Source: Edaphobacter dinghuensis (GTDB lineage Bacteria > Acidobacteriota > Terriglobia > Terriglobales > Acidobacteriaceae). Taken from it: a stretch of DNA of 64,000 nucleotides. The stretch lies in assembly GCF_014640335.1 (NCBI RefSeq), contig NZ_BMGT01000002.1, positions 1,116,001 to 1,180,000 on the forward strand, read 5' to 3'. Shown here in pieces: positions 9,207 to 17,042 of the stretch (positions are counted from its first letter, which is position 1; every line of letters starts with the position of its first letter). The position numbers and the translations under genes are program-made. The notes beneath the pieces are model-generated. The model was given only the letters and a program-made list of their open reading frames with translations, searched no databases and had not been told where the DNA came from.

Positions 9207-9737
9207 ATGGCCAAACTTGTCTTCGAATTGAACCAGTCCCTGGATGGCTACATCGACCACGAGAAGTTTGCACCTGATCCCTTGCTCTTTCTCCACTTCG
9301 TCGAGCGCGTGCGCAGTCTCGCCGGGATTGTCTACGGTCGCGGCATGTACGAGGTAATGCGTTATTGGGACGAAGACCGTCCGGATGATGAGACACACGA
9401 ACACAACTTCGCCTCGGCGTGGCGGAGCCAGCCTAAATGGGTCGTATCGCGCTCGCTCAAGTCAGTTGGCCCCAACGCCACGCTTGTCACCGATGACGTC
9501 GAGGCGACAATACGGAAGCTGAAGGCTGAGCTGGCTGGCGAGATTGAAGTTGCCGGATCAGGCTTGGCGCAAAGCCTGACCGAGGCCGGTCTTATCGATG
9601 AGTATCGAATGTACCTTCATCCCATCGTGCTTGGCAGCGGCAAGACATTCTTCGCCGGCTCCCGTCCGCGACTCCGATTTGCGGCCAGCGATCAAATCAC
9701 GGAGAACGTAATTCGGTTGACGTACGTTCCTGCTTAA
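9207..9737 (+). CDS. Dihydrofolate-reductase-like protein (RibD C-terminal domain family)
   Basis: 176 aa from ATG 9207, which has a clear AAAGGAG ribosome-binding site nine bases upstream; a longer frame to 9177 lacks this. It has the family order: ELNQSLDGYID at the N-terminus, IVYGRGMYEVMRYWDED, KWVVSRSL, then GEIEVAGSGLAQSLTEAGLIDEYRMYLHPIVLGSGKTFF. The fold binds NADPH; these small proteins are usually of unknown substrate and are neither the true FolA nor RibD. Single gene, convergent with hspR (37 bp apart). Confidence 0.85.
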   Translation: MAKLVFELNQSLDGYIDHEKFAPDPLLFLHFVERVRSLAGIVYGRGMYEVMRYWDEDRPDDETHEHNFASAWRSQPKWVVSRSLKSVGPNATLVTDDVEATIRKLKAELAGEIEVAGSGLAQSLTEAGLIDEYRMYLHPIVLGSGKTFFAGSRPRLRFAASDQITENVIRLTYVPA

Positions 9738-9774
9738 TCGCGCAACTCGTCCTATGGACTGCGTCCACACACGA

Positions 9775-10209
9775 CTACTTCTTCTTTCCCTTCGTCGTCC
9801 TTACCGAAACCGTCTTTACCGAAACAACCTTCACCGGCGCCACCATCGGGCGCCGCATCGGGACCAGCCCCGTTCCCGGCTCCTGTTGCTGCTGCATCCG
9901 CGACAGCATCTCCTTCCGCACATAGTCGACAAAGCCCTGCATCTGGCGGTTCATCTCTTCCATGCGTTCGCGCATCTGCAACACGATGGCGATACCGGCA
10001 ATATTCACGCCCAGATCGCGCGCCAGGTTCAGAATGAACTCCAGCCGCTCCAGGTCTTCGTCGGTATAGAGCCGGGTATTGCCCTCGCTGCGCGATGGCC
10101 GCAGCAGTCCCTCCCGCTCATACAGACGCAGCGTCTGCGGATGGATCTCATACATCTCCGCCACCGACGAAATCATGTATGCGCCCTTGCTCTTCCGTTT
10201 CGTCACCAT
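9775..10209 (-). CDS. hspR: HspR-type MerR-family heat shock repressor
   Basis: 144 aa. A MerR-type winged helix starts at residue 12 (MISSVAEMYEIHPQTLRLYE, then GLLRPSRSEGNTRLY), the signature of HspR rather than metal-sensing MerR proteins, which carry C-terminal cysteines; there are none here. A Met/Gln-rich helix (about 75-108) and a basic tail with repeated KVVSVKTVSVRTT follow. HspR represses dnaK-type operons by binding HAIR inverted repeats, with DnaK as co-repressor in actinobacteria. It lies last in the minus-strand chaperone cluster, and a HAIR-like site is present upstream of dnaK (15231-15251). Confidence 0.9.
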   Translation of the reverse strand: MVTKRKSKGAYMISSVAEMYEIHPQTLRLYEREGLLRPSRSEGNTRLYTDEDLERLEFILNLARDLGVNIAGIAIVLQMRERMEEMNRQMQGFVDYVRKEMLSRMQQQQEPGTGLVPMRRPMVAPVKVVSVKTVSVRTTKGKKK

Positions 10210-10237
10210 CTCATCTACCTCGAAAATCCAGTTCTTC

Positions 10238-10486
10238 TCACGCTTCTTCGCTGCGGTCTCGACCTTTTGCGCTGATAAGCCTCAACGCTGTTCCCTTGTG
10301 AATCGCCACATGGTCGGTCTTGTCACTGGCAATCATGTATTGTGGCTTCTCTTTCGAGGCGTGATGTACGTATCCCTCGACGGTCAGATTGGAGACAAGC
10401 TTTTTCTTGATGACACCGCTCACTCTGCCGGCCTCCGAGTTCCACTCAACATGGTCGCCAACCTTGAATACCTTCGTCATCGCCAT
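10238..10486 (-). CDS. Small Tudor-like (DUF2945 / HVA1 family) protein
   Basis: 82 aa. The sequence FKVGDHVEWNSEAGRVSGVI, then YVHHASKEKPQYMIASDKTDHVAIHKGTALR, is the compact beta fold of the DUF2945 (hypervirulence-associated Tudor) family: a VGDxVxWxSEAGxVxGxI motif followed by KPQYxIxSDKTxxxAxHK. Function is not established; homologues in bacteria are often stress-associated. It lies 26 bp downstream of dnaJ and 28 bp upstream of hspR, so it is probably expressed with the heat shock cluster. In-frame ATG at residue 3 is an alternative start. Confidence 0.85.
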   Translation of the reverse strand: MAMTKVFKVGDHVEWNSEAGRVSGVIKKKLVSNLTVEGYVHHASKEKPQYMIASDKTDHVAIHKGTALRLISAKGRDRSEEA

Positions 10487-10512
10487 TCCCTCAGGCCAAC
10501 CCGCCGCTTGCT

Positions 10513-11745
10513 CTACACTCCCTCAAACAAACCGACTCGCGGATCGTCCGGATTCAGCTTCGCCAACTCGCGCAGAATCTCCTTGCTCCGTTCATCCTGC
10601 ACCTTCGGCACCACGACCTTTACTTCTACAATCTGGTCGCCGCGCGTGCCTTCGCGGGCCGCGCTCTGCACGCCCTTCTCGCGCAGCCGCAGCTTCTGCC
10701 CCGCCTGCGTCCCCGGCGGAATCTTCAACTGCGTTCGCCCGTCAATCGTAGGCACCTCAATCTTCGCGCCCAGCGCCGCCTCCGTAACTGTAACCGGAAC
10801 GGTGACATAAATATCGTCACCGCTGCGGCTGAAGGTCGGATTCGTCCCGACCTTGATGATCAGGAACAGATCGCCCGCAGGGCCGCCGTTCGTCCCGGCG
10901 TTGCCCTTGCCCGCCAGCCGAATCCTCTGGCCGTCGCGCGTCCCTGGCTTGATGCGGAACTCCAGCGGCTCGCGCTTGATCACAACTCCCGCACCATCGC
11001 AGGTCTTGCAGGCGTTCTGTATCTTGCCTGTACCGCCGCACTGCGGGCACTGGATGTTGAACTTCATCCGTCCTCCCATCTGCGTCACCTGCCCGCTGCC
11101 GTGGCACTCCGGGCACTCGATGCTGCCGCCGGTCGTCGATTTGCCTTTGCACGACGGGCAGACCTCCTGCCGCTGAATCTCCAGCCGCGTCACGCCGCCG
11201 CGCACCGCCGTCCAGAAGTCGATGCTGACCTGATACTCAAGATCGGTGCCCGGCTGCGGCCCACGCTGCGCCTTCTGGCCTCCGCCGGTGAACATCCCGC
11301 TGAAGATGTCCTTGAAGCTGCCGCCAAATCCGCCGCCCGATTCCTGCTGTCCGCCGCGAGCGCCCGCCTGAAAGTCCGAGAAGTCGAAGCCCCCGAAGTC
11401 GAACGGAACCTCCTGCGCGCCGCCGCCTGCCCGTGACCGTCCGCCGCCACCTCCGCCCGGAAAGCCGCCGCCATAGCCGCCGCGAGCCGCAGCCTCAGCC
11501 GCCGCCGGATCGATATTGTCGGAGTAGAAGCCGAACTGGTCGTAGATCTTGCGCTTCTTGTCGTCGCTTAAAACATCGTTCGCCTCGGAGATCTCTTTGA
11601 ACTTCTCCTCAGCCTTCTTGTCGCCCGGATTTACGTCCGGATGATATTTGCGTGCAGCCTTCCTGAACGCCTTGCGAATGTCATCCGCAGTCGCCGTCTT
11701 CTTCACGCCCAGCGTGCCGTAATAATCTTTCGTCTGTGTCGCCAT
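10513..11745 (-). CDS. dnaJ: DnaJ chaperone (Hsp40 co-chaperone with zinc-finger domain)
   Basis: 410 aa. J domain at 1-75 with HPD in KYHPDVNPGDKKAEEKF, a Gly-rich linker (about 85-150), a four-repeat zinc domain (about 190-260: CPSCKGKS, CPECHGSG, CPQCGGTG, CKTCDGAG) and the C-terminal substrate-binding domain. The first zinc repeat ends KS rather than GxG, a mild deviation. DnaJ delivers clients to DnaK and stimulates its ATPase. The gene sits 62 bp downstream of nei and about 1.5 kb from dnaK on the same strand; no grpE lies in between. Confidence 0.95.
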   Translation of the reverse strand: MATQTKDYYGTLGVKKTATADDIRKAFRKAARKYHPDVNPGDKKAEEKFKEISEANDVLSDDKKRKIYDQFGFYSDNIDPAAAEAAARGGYGGGFPGGGGGGRSRAGGGAQEVPFDFGGFDFSDFQAGARGGQQESGGGFGGSFKDIFSGMFTGGGQKAQRGPQPGTDLEYQVSIDFWTAVRGGVTRLEIQRQEVCPSCKGKSTTGGSIECPECHGSGQVTQMGGRMKFNIQCPQCGGTGKIQNACKTCDGAGVVIKREPLEFRIKPGTRDGQRIRLAGKGNAGTNGGPAGDLFLIIKVGTNPTFSRSGDDIYVTVPVTVTEAALGAKIEVPTIDGRTQLKIPPGTQAGQKLRLREKGVQSAAREGTRGDQIVEVKVVVPKVQDERSKEILRELAKLNPDDPRVGLFEGV

Positions 11746-11807
11746 AGTCTCTCTTCAGCCTCTTCCATTCTGCAACAGCGCGCACCTCGCGCACCTCGAA
11801 ATCTGAT

Positions 11808-12707
11808 TTACTCCTCTTGCTTCTTCCCAGCCTGGCATGTCGGACACCAGAACAAATTCCGCCCAGCCATCACCTTCGTCAAAATCTTCGTCCCGCAGAC
11901 AAAGCACTCTCTGCCCTGCCGCCGATAGACATAGTGCGCCTCTTCCTTCAGCACCTTGCCCCTTCGATGAGGACGGTCCGAAGCCCTGGTCGTCACAATG
12001 CGCCGGTCGACCATGCCCGCCTTCATCAAACCCCCCGCATCCTTCCATATCGACCGCAGCCGCTTCTCCTCCACCTCATTGCCCGGAGTAAACGGATTCA
12101 GCCTCGCCCGATAAAGCAACTCCGCACGATAGATATTTCCAACCCCTGCCGCTACCGTCTGGTCCATCAACAAAGCGCCAATCGCCTTCTTGCTCTTGCG
12201 AACTTTTGCAATCATCTTCTCCGGCCCATCGCCGTTCAAAGGATCGGGACCCAGCCGCTTCAGCAGCTTCTCCCACATCGCCTGCGTGTACACCGAGCAG
12301 TCCATCGGTCCACGCAGCTCAACCCACGCAACCTTCTTGGGAGCAACATGCCCCGTGCCGTCATCCTCCGAGTACCAGCCGTGCCGCTTGCTCACACCCG
12401 GCTCAGCCGGACGCTTCACCGCCGCCGCATTCCACATCCGCAGCCGCAGCGCTCCACGCACTTCAAGCAACGGCCCCGAGCCCTCCGTGAAATCTCCCTG
12501 CAAGCCGAGATGCACATGCAGAATCCGGTCTTTGCCGAAGTCATAGCCCAAGTGCTTGCCGACCGCCATCACGCGCACCAGCTTGCGTCCGTCGATCACC
12601 GCCGCATCGGTAAACCGACCCTGCGGCCCGTCTACCTTCACCGGCCTTCCGGCAAACGCCGCCGCGTGCCGCTCAGCCCATCGGTGTATCTCGTTTCCTT
12701 CCGGCAT
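11808..12707 (-). CDS. nei: Fpg/Nei-family DNA glycosylase (endonuclease VIII-like)
   Basis: 299 aa from ATG 12707. This start is forced by the catalytic N-terminus: MPEGNEIHRW gives Pro2 and Glu3, the Schiff-base nucleophile and catalytic acid after Met removal. The upstream extension (to 12791) would bury them. A helix-two-turn-helix follows (GVGNIYRAELLYRARLNPF, with the conserved Asn-Ile-Tyr/Glu), and a C-terminal zinc finger CFVCGT ... FWCPTC (about 268-290). Nei/Fpg enzymes excise oxidised bases and nick the strand. Its place inside the dnaK-dnaJ cluster suggests co-expression in stress. Confidence 0.9.
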   Translation of the reverse strand: MPEGNEIHRWAERHAAAFAGRPVKVDGPQGRFTDAAVIDGRKLVRVMAVGKHLGYDFGKDRILHVHLGLQGDFTEGSGPLLEVRGALRLRMWNAAAVKRPAEPGVSKRHGWYSEDDGTGHVAPKKVAWVELRGPMDCSVYTQAMWEKLLKRLGPDPLNGDGPEKMIAKVRKSKKAIGALLMDQTVAAGVGNIYRAELLYRARLNPFTPGNEVEEKRLRSIWKDAGGLMKAGMVDRRIVTTRASDRPHRRGKVLKEEAHYVYRRQGRECFVCGTKILTKVMAGRNLFWCPTCQAGKKQEE

Positions 12708-12832
12708 CGATTCGGTCGCCTCTCTCGCAAAATCTCGTAAACACGAGCAATGGCGACGGCGCTGGTCAACCACCAGAACAACCGTCGCCACTGCAACTAC
12801 AGAAACTAAAAACTAGATCTTGCTAAATCTTT

Positions 12833-13003
12833 TTAATTCCAGACCTGGCTGGCTTCAATCGCCTCGATCGAAAACGTCTGGTCCGGCTCCATCTGCTGCA
12901 TCCGCTGCATAAACTGTTCTGCTTCGGCCTTGGTATCGAACATCATGCGGTTGTACAACTGTCCTGCCCTCACCTGATCGCATCTCCACATGGTCTCGGT
13001 CAT
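12833..13003 (-). CDS. Small hypothetical protein between dnaK and nei (56 aa)
   Basis: I place the start at ATG 13003, which has a strong GGAGGAAAG ribosome-binding site; a longer frame to 13138 has none and adds basic, non-hydrophobic residues. The product begins MTETMWRCDQ and has a helical segment FDTKAEAEQFMQRMQQMEPDQ, then SIEAIEASQVWN. It is soluble, with no known catalytic motif. It follows the double hairpin after dnaK and precedes nei by 125 bp. Conserved short proteins of this kind occur in acidobacterial chaperone regions, but I do not recognise a named family. Confidence 0.6.
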   Translation of the reverse strand: MTETMWRCDQVRAGQLYNRMMFDTKAEAEQFMQRMQQMEPDQTFSIEAIEASQVWN

Positions 13004-13162
13004 CGCCTTTCCTCCAAGCAATCGATTGAGCTCCAGTTTCTCCAGCCACATCACGTCTGCGTAGTGATCTTCCTTGCTTCCATTCCTTCTATCCACTTCA
13101 ACACCTTTCCTGGTAATAAGACGCACTCTACACGTCAAAGATTCCCATCAGGTCTTATAAAG

Positions 13163-13226
13163 CAAGAGGGGCATCCTCGCAGGCACACCCCTCTTGTGTT
13201 ACGTAGCAGCCATCCCTGCGGATGGC
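13163..13226 (-). terminator. Double hairpin downstream of dnaK
   Basis: Two perfect inverted repeats follow the dnaK stop. GCCATCC/GGATGGC (13209-13226) has a 4-base loop; CAAGAGGGG/CCCCTCTTG (13163-13196) has a 9 bp stem and, on the minus strand, is followed by CTTTATA. The second looks like a weak intrinsic terminator or attenuator, which would give high dnaK and lower downstream expression. Confidence 0.6.
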
Positions 13227-13249
13227 CTGCTATTTTCACAACCTGTTAC

Positions 13250-15166
13250 TTACTTCTTTTCATCGACATCGACATACTCCGCATCGATGACGCCTTCGTC
13301 CTTCTTCGGCTCTTCGGTAACACCTTCAGCAGCCGTCGCGCCATCGGTCGGCGGAGCAGCAGCCGCAGCCTTGTACATCGCCTCGGCCAGCTTGTGGCTA
13401 ACAGCCGTCAGCTTGTCCTTGGCGGCGTTCAGCTCCGTCGCACCCGGCGTGCCCGCCAGCGTGCTCTTCGCATCAGCCAAAGCTGCTTCAACCTCGCTCT
13501 TATCCGGGTCGGCAACCTTGTCGCCGGCATCCTTCACCATCTTCTCGACGTTGTATACCAGCGAGTCCAGGCCGTTGCGCGCTTCAACCGCATCGCGCTG
13601 TTCCTTGTCCTCGGCAGCGTGAGCCTCGGCGTCCTTCGCCATCCGCTCAACCTCTTCTTTGCTTAGACCCGAAGAACTCGTAATCGTAATCTTCTGGTCC
13701 TTGCCGGTCGCGTTGTCCTTCGCCGTGACATTCAGAATGCCGTTGGCGTCGATGTCGAACGTGACCTCGATCTGCGGCACGCCACGCGGTGCATTCGGAA
13801 TCCCGCCCAGCTTGAACTTGCCCAGCGTCCGGTTCTGCGCCGCCATCGGGCGCTCGCCCTGCAGCACATGCACTTCGACCTCGGTCTGATTATCTGCCGC
13901 CGTCGAGAACGTCTCCGACTTCTTCGTCGGAATCGTGGTGTTGCGTGCAATCATGCTGGTCGCTACGCCGCCCATCGTCTCGATAGAGAGAGTCAGCGGT
14001 GTCACGTCGAGCAGCAGCAAGTCCTTCACCTCACCCGCCAGCACGCCAGCCTGAACCGCCGCGCCGATAGCAACGACTTCATCCGGATTGACGCCCTTGT
14101 TGGGCTCTTTTCCGAACAGCTCCTTCACCAGTTGCTGGATCTTCGGCATACGCGTTTGACCGCCGACCAGAACCACTTCGTCGATCTTGCTCGCGTCGAT
14201 GCCCGCATCCTTCATCGCCTGCTTGCACGGCCCAATCGACCGCTGCAACAGGTCGTCAACCAGCGACTCCAGCTTCGCCCGCGTCAGCTTACGAACCAGG
14301 TGCTTCGGCCCGCTCGCATCGGCAGTGATGAACGGCAGATTGATCTCCGTCTCCTGCGCCGTCGACAGCTCGATCTTCGCGCGCTCCGCGGCATCCTTCA
14401 ACCGCTGCAGCGCCATCTCGTTGCCCTTCGAGGTCAGGTCAAGCCCGGTTTCCTGCTTGAACTCCGAGATCAGCCAATCCACAATGCGCTGGTCGAGATT
14501 GTCGCCGCCAAGGTGCGTATCGCCATTGGTCGACTTCACCTCGATCACGCCCTCGCCAACCTCAAGAATCGAGACGTCGAACGTTCCGCCGCCGAAGTCA
14601 TACACGGCAATCGTCTCGTCCTTCTTCTTATCGAGACCGTAGGCCAAAGCAGCCGCCGTCGGCTCGTTCACAATGCGCTTGACGTCAAGTCCGGCAATCT
14701 TTCCGGCATCCTTAGTAGCCTGCCGCTGCGCGTCGTTGAAGTACGCCGGAACCGTAATGACGGCCTCCGTCACCGACTGTCCGAGATAATCTTCCGCAGC
14801 CTTCTTCAACTTCTGCAAAATCATCGCCGAAACCTCAGGCGCGGTGTACTCCTTGCCCTGCGCCACCACGGCGATATGGTCGCCCTGCTGCACAACCTTG
14901 TACGGCACCATCTTCATCTCGTCATTCACTTCATTGAAGCGACGCCCCATAAAGCGCTTGATCGAGTAAATCGTGTTCTCGGGGTTCGTAATCGCCTGGC
15001 GCTTGGCCACCTGGCCCACCAGACGCTCCCCGCTCTTCGTAAACGCAACGACAGAAGGCGTCGTTCGTCCGCCCTCTTCATTGGGAATCACCTTCGGCTC
15101 GCCGCCTTCCATAACGGCTACGCACGAATTCGTGGTTCCCAGGTCAATACCGATAATCTTTGCCAT
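13250..15166 (-). CDS. dnaK: DnaK (Hsp70 chaperone)
   Basis: 638 aa from ATG 15166, preceded by GAGGATT; the longer frame to 15205 adds thirteen non-conserved residues. The product starts [18 protein letters not shown], with the ATPase domain signatures [34 protein letters not shown] and [14 protein letters not shown], the linker [16 protein letters not shown], the substrate-binding domain and a C-terminal lid ending EYVDVDEKK. Length and motifs are those of canonical bacterial DnaK. It is the first gene of the HspR-associated cluster, with a HAIR-like operator and a TTGACA box upstream. No grpE is next to it. Confidence 0.97.
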   Translation of the reverse strand: MAKIIGIDLGTTNSCVAVMEGGEPKVIPNEEGGRTTPSVVAFTKSGERLVGQVAKRQAITNPENTIYSIKRFMGRRFNEVNDEMKMVPYKVVQQGDHIAVVAQGKEYTAPEVSAMILQKLKKAAEDYLGQSVTEAVITVPAYFNDAQRQATKDAGKIAGLDVKRIVNEPTAAALAYGLDKKKDETIAVYDFGGGTFDVSILEVGEGVIEVKSTNGDTHLGGDNLDQRIVDWLISEFKQETGLDLTSKGNEMALQRLKDAAERAKIELSTAQETEINLPFITADASGPKHLVRKLTRAKLESLVDDLLQRSIGPCKQAMKDAGIDASKIDEVVLVGGQTRMPKIQQLVKELFGKEPNKGVNPDEVVAIGAAVQAGVLAGEVKDLLLLDVTPLTLSIETMGGVATSMIARNTTIPTKKSETFSTAADNQTEVEVHVLQGERPMAAQNRTLGKFKLGGIPNAPRGVPQIEVTFDIDANGILNVTAKDNATGKDQKITITSSSGLSKEEVERMAKDAEAHAAEDKEQRDAVEARNGLDSLVYNVEKMVKDAGDKVADPDKSEVEAALADAKSTLAGTPGATELNAAKDKLTAVSHKLAEAMYKAAAAAPPTDGATAAEGVTEEPKKDEGVIDAEYVDVDEKK

Positions 15167-15220
15167 ATAGAAATCCTCATTCTTCCGGGCCCACGGCCCA
15201 TTCACATGTGCGACTTACCA

Positions 15221-15251
15221 AGAATCTCACCTTGAGTCACTTACTGTCAAT
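15221..15251 (-). promoter_or_regulatory. dnaK promoter with HAIR-like HspR operator
   Basis: On the minus strand the sequence reads ATTGACA-N7-ACTCAAG (15251 to 15231). The HAIR consensus from actinobacteria is CTTGAGT-N7-ACTCAAG: the right arm is perfect, the left arm keeps TTGA, and the 7-base spacing is exact. The left arm contains TTGACA (15245-15250), a perfect -35 box; a weak -10 (GATTCT, 15221-15226) follows 18 bp on. HspR binding here would block RNA polymerase. The hspR gene lies 5 kb downstream in the same cluster. Confidence 0.7.
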
Positions 15252-15396
15252 CTATCTGATGCTTAAACCAGCATGAAGTTGCGCCCGCTTACTCTAATTT
15301 CGATGCAACCTATCTTCAACACGTCATCCGTATTTTCACTGAAATTAAATAGGACTAAACTTGTCGTATATCGAGACTTTATGTAAAAAGGAAGAG

Positions 15397-15885
15397 ATGG
15401 CACGAAAGCACCTTTTCCTCCACTACACCCGCTACACCCACCTCTACCTCGGGGTCTTCATCGCGCCCGCCCTGCTCTTCTTCGCCTTCACCGGAGCCCT
15501 CCAGACCTTCAGCCTCCACGAGACGACCCGCGGCAGCTCCTACAAGCCGCCCGCCTGGATCGCCACTCTCGCCCAGATCCACAAAAAACAGACCATGACC
15601 GTCCCGGTCCGCAAGCTCCCACTTCCAGGTGCTCAAGCCGCAAACCCCAAATCCGATAAAACGGACAAGCCAGACAAGATGGACAAACCCCAGCCATCGG
15701 CAGTTCTAGCTAAACAGCACAATCCTTTACCTTTAAAGCTGTTCTTCCTTCTGGTCTCAATCGGCCTCTTTATCTCGACCCTCTCCGGGCTATACATGTC
15801 CTACCGCTACAGCCGCAACCGCAAGCTCATCACCGCGCTCCTCATCACCGGAGTCGTCATCCCCATAGCCCTGCTCTACCTCTGA
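15397..15885 (+). CDS. PepSY-associated membrane protein
   Basis: 162 aa from ATG 15397, with AAGGAAG just upstream; a start at 15361 adds only polar residues. One N-terminal membrane helix (about 15-37, HLYLGVFIAPALLFFAFTGA, the first helix of PepSY_TM proteins with its conserved H), a soluble loop with a Lys/Asp-rich stretch (KSDKTDKPDKMDKPQ), and two C-terminal helices (about 115-160) split by the basic YRYSRNRK. It resembles a minimal PepSY-TM protein, a family linked to iron-siderophore or flavin electron transfer at the inner membrane. Function is unproven. The gene stands alone, divergent from dnaK. Confidence 0.65.
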   Translation: MARKHLFLHYTRYTHLYLGVFIAPALLFFAFTGALQTFSLHETTRGSSYKPPAWIATLAQIHKKQTMTVPVRKLPLPGAQAANPKSDKTDKPDKMDKPQPSAVLAKQHNPLPLKLFFLLVSIGLFISTLSGLYMSYRYSRNRKLITALLITGVVIPIALLYL

Positions 15886-15947
15886 CCACCAACGCAAAAA
15901 AGCCATCCCCTCTTTCCTCAACGTATGCCAGATTGCTTTTGCTTCTA

Positions 15948-16095
15948 GGTACGCCAAGGCTTCAGCCTTGGCCCTCTCCCGAAGCCAACAAACATGGGGC
16001 TTTAGCCCTGGAGTATGCCTTCCTCCCCACAACCCGCACTTCACGTCATCTCGACCGAAGGCGAAGCCGAAGCGGAGAGACCCCTGCATTTTGCC
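15948..16095. repeat. Composite intergenic repeat: two palindromes plus GTCATCTCGACCGAAGG element
   Basis: This gap holds CCAAGGC-TTCA-GCCTTGG (15955-15972), GGGCTTTAGCCC (16001-16012) and a CGTCATCTCGACCGAAGGCG ... AGCGGAGAGACCCCTGCATTTTGCC element (16044-16095). The last matches 52386-52456, including flanks. Such repeats are typical dispersed, transcribed-spacer palindromes of acidobacterial genomes. No coding sequence is evident before ATG 16140. Confidence 0.7.
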
Positions 16096-16139
16096 CTTTG
16101 CTGTCTCTGCATTTGAACCTGAGACCATACAATCCCTCC

Positions 16140-16568
16140 ATGGCCCCCAAGCCCGTCTTCACCCACACCGAACCCAACCTGCTCCCCATCCTCGAAGAAC
16201 TACGCCGCCGGGAGCCCATCTTCCACACCCCTGAATTCGGCACGACCAACGCCGACTTCGAACGCATGATGGCACCCGGCTACTGGGAGGTAGGAGCCTC
16301 AGGCCGCCGTTACAGCCGCGACTTCATCCTCAAATGGATGTCTGAGGCCACGCCCATCGACGCCGCCTCCGCAGGCTGGCAAAGCTCCGACCACGCCCTC
16401 CGCCGTCTCGGCCCGGACACCTATCTCCTCACCTACACTCTCCGCCAGGCCGAACGCCTCACCCGCCGCTCCACCATCTGGCAGAGCACAGCCGAGGGCT
16501 GGCGCATCCTCTACCATCAGGGCACAATCGTCACCGCCGAAGAGGACGATCTTCCCCCCACCTCATAA
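16140..16568 (+). CDS. DUF4440 / SnoaL-like NTF2-fold protein
   Basis: 142 aa from ATG 16140. The frame is open upstream to 15933, but that part is made of the repeat palindromes and is rejected. The product begins MAPKPVFTHTEPNLLPILEEL, contains REPIFHTPEFGTTNADFERMMAPGYWEVGASGRRYSR split by the conserved D/E-rich helix, and ends with beta strands (LLTYTLR, RRSTIWQSTAEGWRILYHQGT), typical of DUF4440, whose WxxxxxGWRIxxHQGT end is diagnostic. NTF2-like folds bind small ligands or act as adaptors. No operon partner; the function is unknown. Confidence 0.75.
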   Translation: MAPKPVFTHTEPNLLPILEELRRREPIFHTPEFGTTNADFERMMAPGYWEVGASGRRYSRDFILKWMSEATPIDAASAGWQSSDHALRRLGPDTYLLTYTLRQAERLTRRSTIWQSTAEGWRILYHQGTIVTAEEDDLPPTS

Positions 16569-16783
16569 TCACAGACCTCGAACCGAAATAACCCCTTCAA
16601 AAGCGGGCAGAGATCCATGTCAAGCCCTCCGACCCGCTGCTATCTGGAAAATCAATCGGCAAACCACACAAAATAAAACATTTGCGAGCCGAAAATTATA
16701 CTTCCCCAAACTGCAAAACAGTTTCTCCCCATCTTCTAAACTGGAAGTAGACGAGAAAAGCCGAGGTCAACACTCATATTGCG

Positions 16784-16810
16784 ATAACCCATTTAGAAAG
16801 AATGGGTTAT
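16784..16810. repeat. Perfect 10 bp inverted repeat hairpin
   Basis: ATAACCCATT (16784-16793) and AATGGGTTAT (16801-16810) flank the loop TAGAAAG. No T run follows on the plus strand, so it is not a standard terminator. It lies next to the dispersed repeat at 16825-16894 and may be part of the same unit or an operator. Confidence 0.55.
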
Positions 16811-16824
16811 ATGTAACTCGTGAA

Positions 16825-16894
16825 GAATGAAGACTTTGCAAATTAAGTCTAATGAATGGAAGACTTTAGGACTAAAGTACCCCCAGGGGGGTAC
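16825..16894 (-). repeat. Dispersed intergenic repeat, copy 1 (GTACTTTAGTCCTAAAGTCTT family)
   Basis: Read on the minus strand from 16894: GTACCCCCCTGGGGGTAC, then TTTAGTCCTAAAGTCTT, ATTC, AGACTTAATTTGCAAAGTCTTCATTC. Over about 70 bases it aligns with 56949-57021. It starts with a palindrome (GTACCCCCCTGGGGGTAC) and contains AAAGTCTT twice. Confidence 0.75.
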
Positions 16895-17042
16895 TTGCAA
16901 AAAAGCGAGAAAGTAAAAGATAATCGGCAGGCAGGTACTAACTGGAACCCTCCACCCTAGTCTCCTGTCACATCCGCTCAGGTGCTGCTCTACAATCGTA
17001 GCGGCGGCCGCACGCTGTCTCCGCCTGAGGTTCTACGCAACC

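Larger units (their letters stand above)
16569..17042. other. 474 bp intergenic region with hairpin and repeat, upstream of slipin gene
   Basis: No gene is evident. It is clearly AT-richer than its neighbours and contains AAACTG-CAAAA-CAGTTT (about 16709-16725), a perfect ATAACCCATT/AATGGGTTAT hairpin with a 7-base loop (16784-16810), the dispersed repeat at 16825-16894, and a TACAAT box near 16991 that could serve as -10 for the slipin gene. Confidence 0.6.

Noticed and set aside
13868..15235. 455 aa open frame on the plus strand across dnaK
   Set aside because: It is exactly antisense to dnaK; long antisense frames are expected in high G+C genes, and the translation is Arg/Leu/His-rich without any motif.
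15948..16110. CRISPR-like repeat cluster
   Set aside because: The palindromes differ from each other, spacing is irregular and no cas genes are present in the window.
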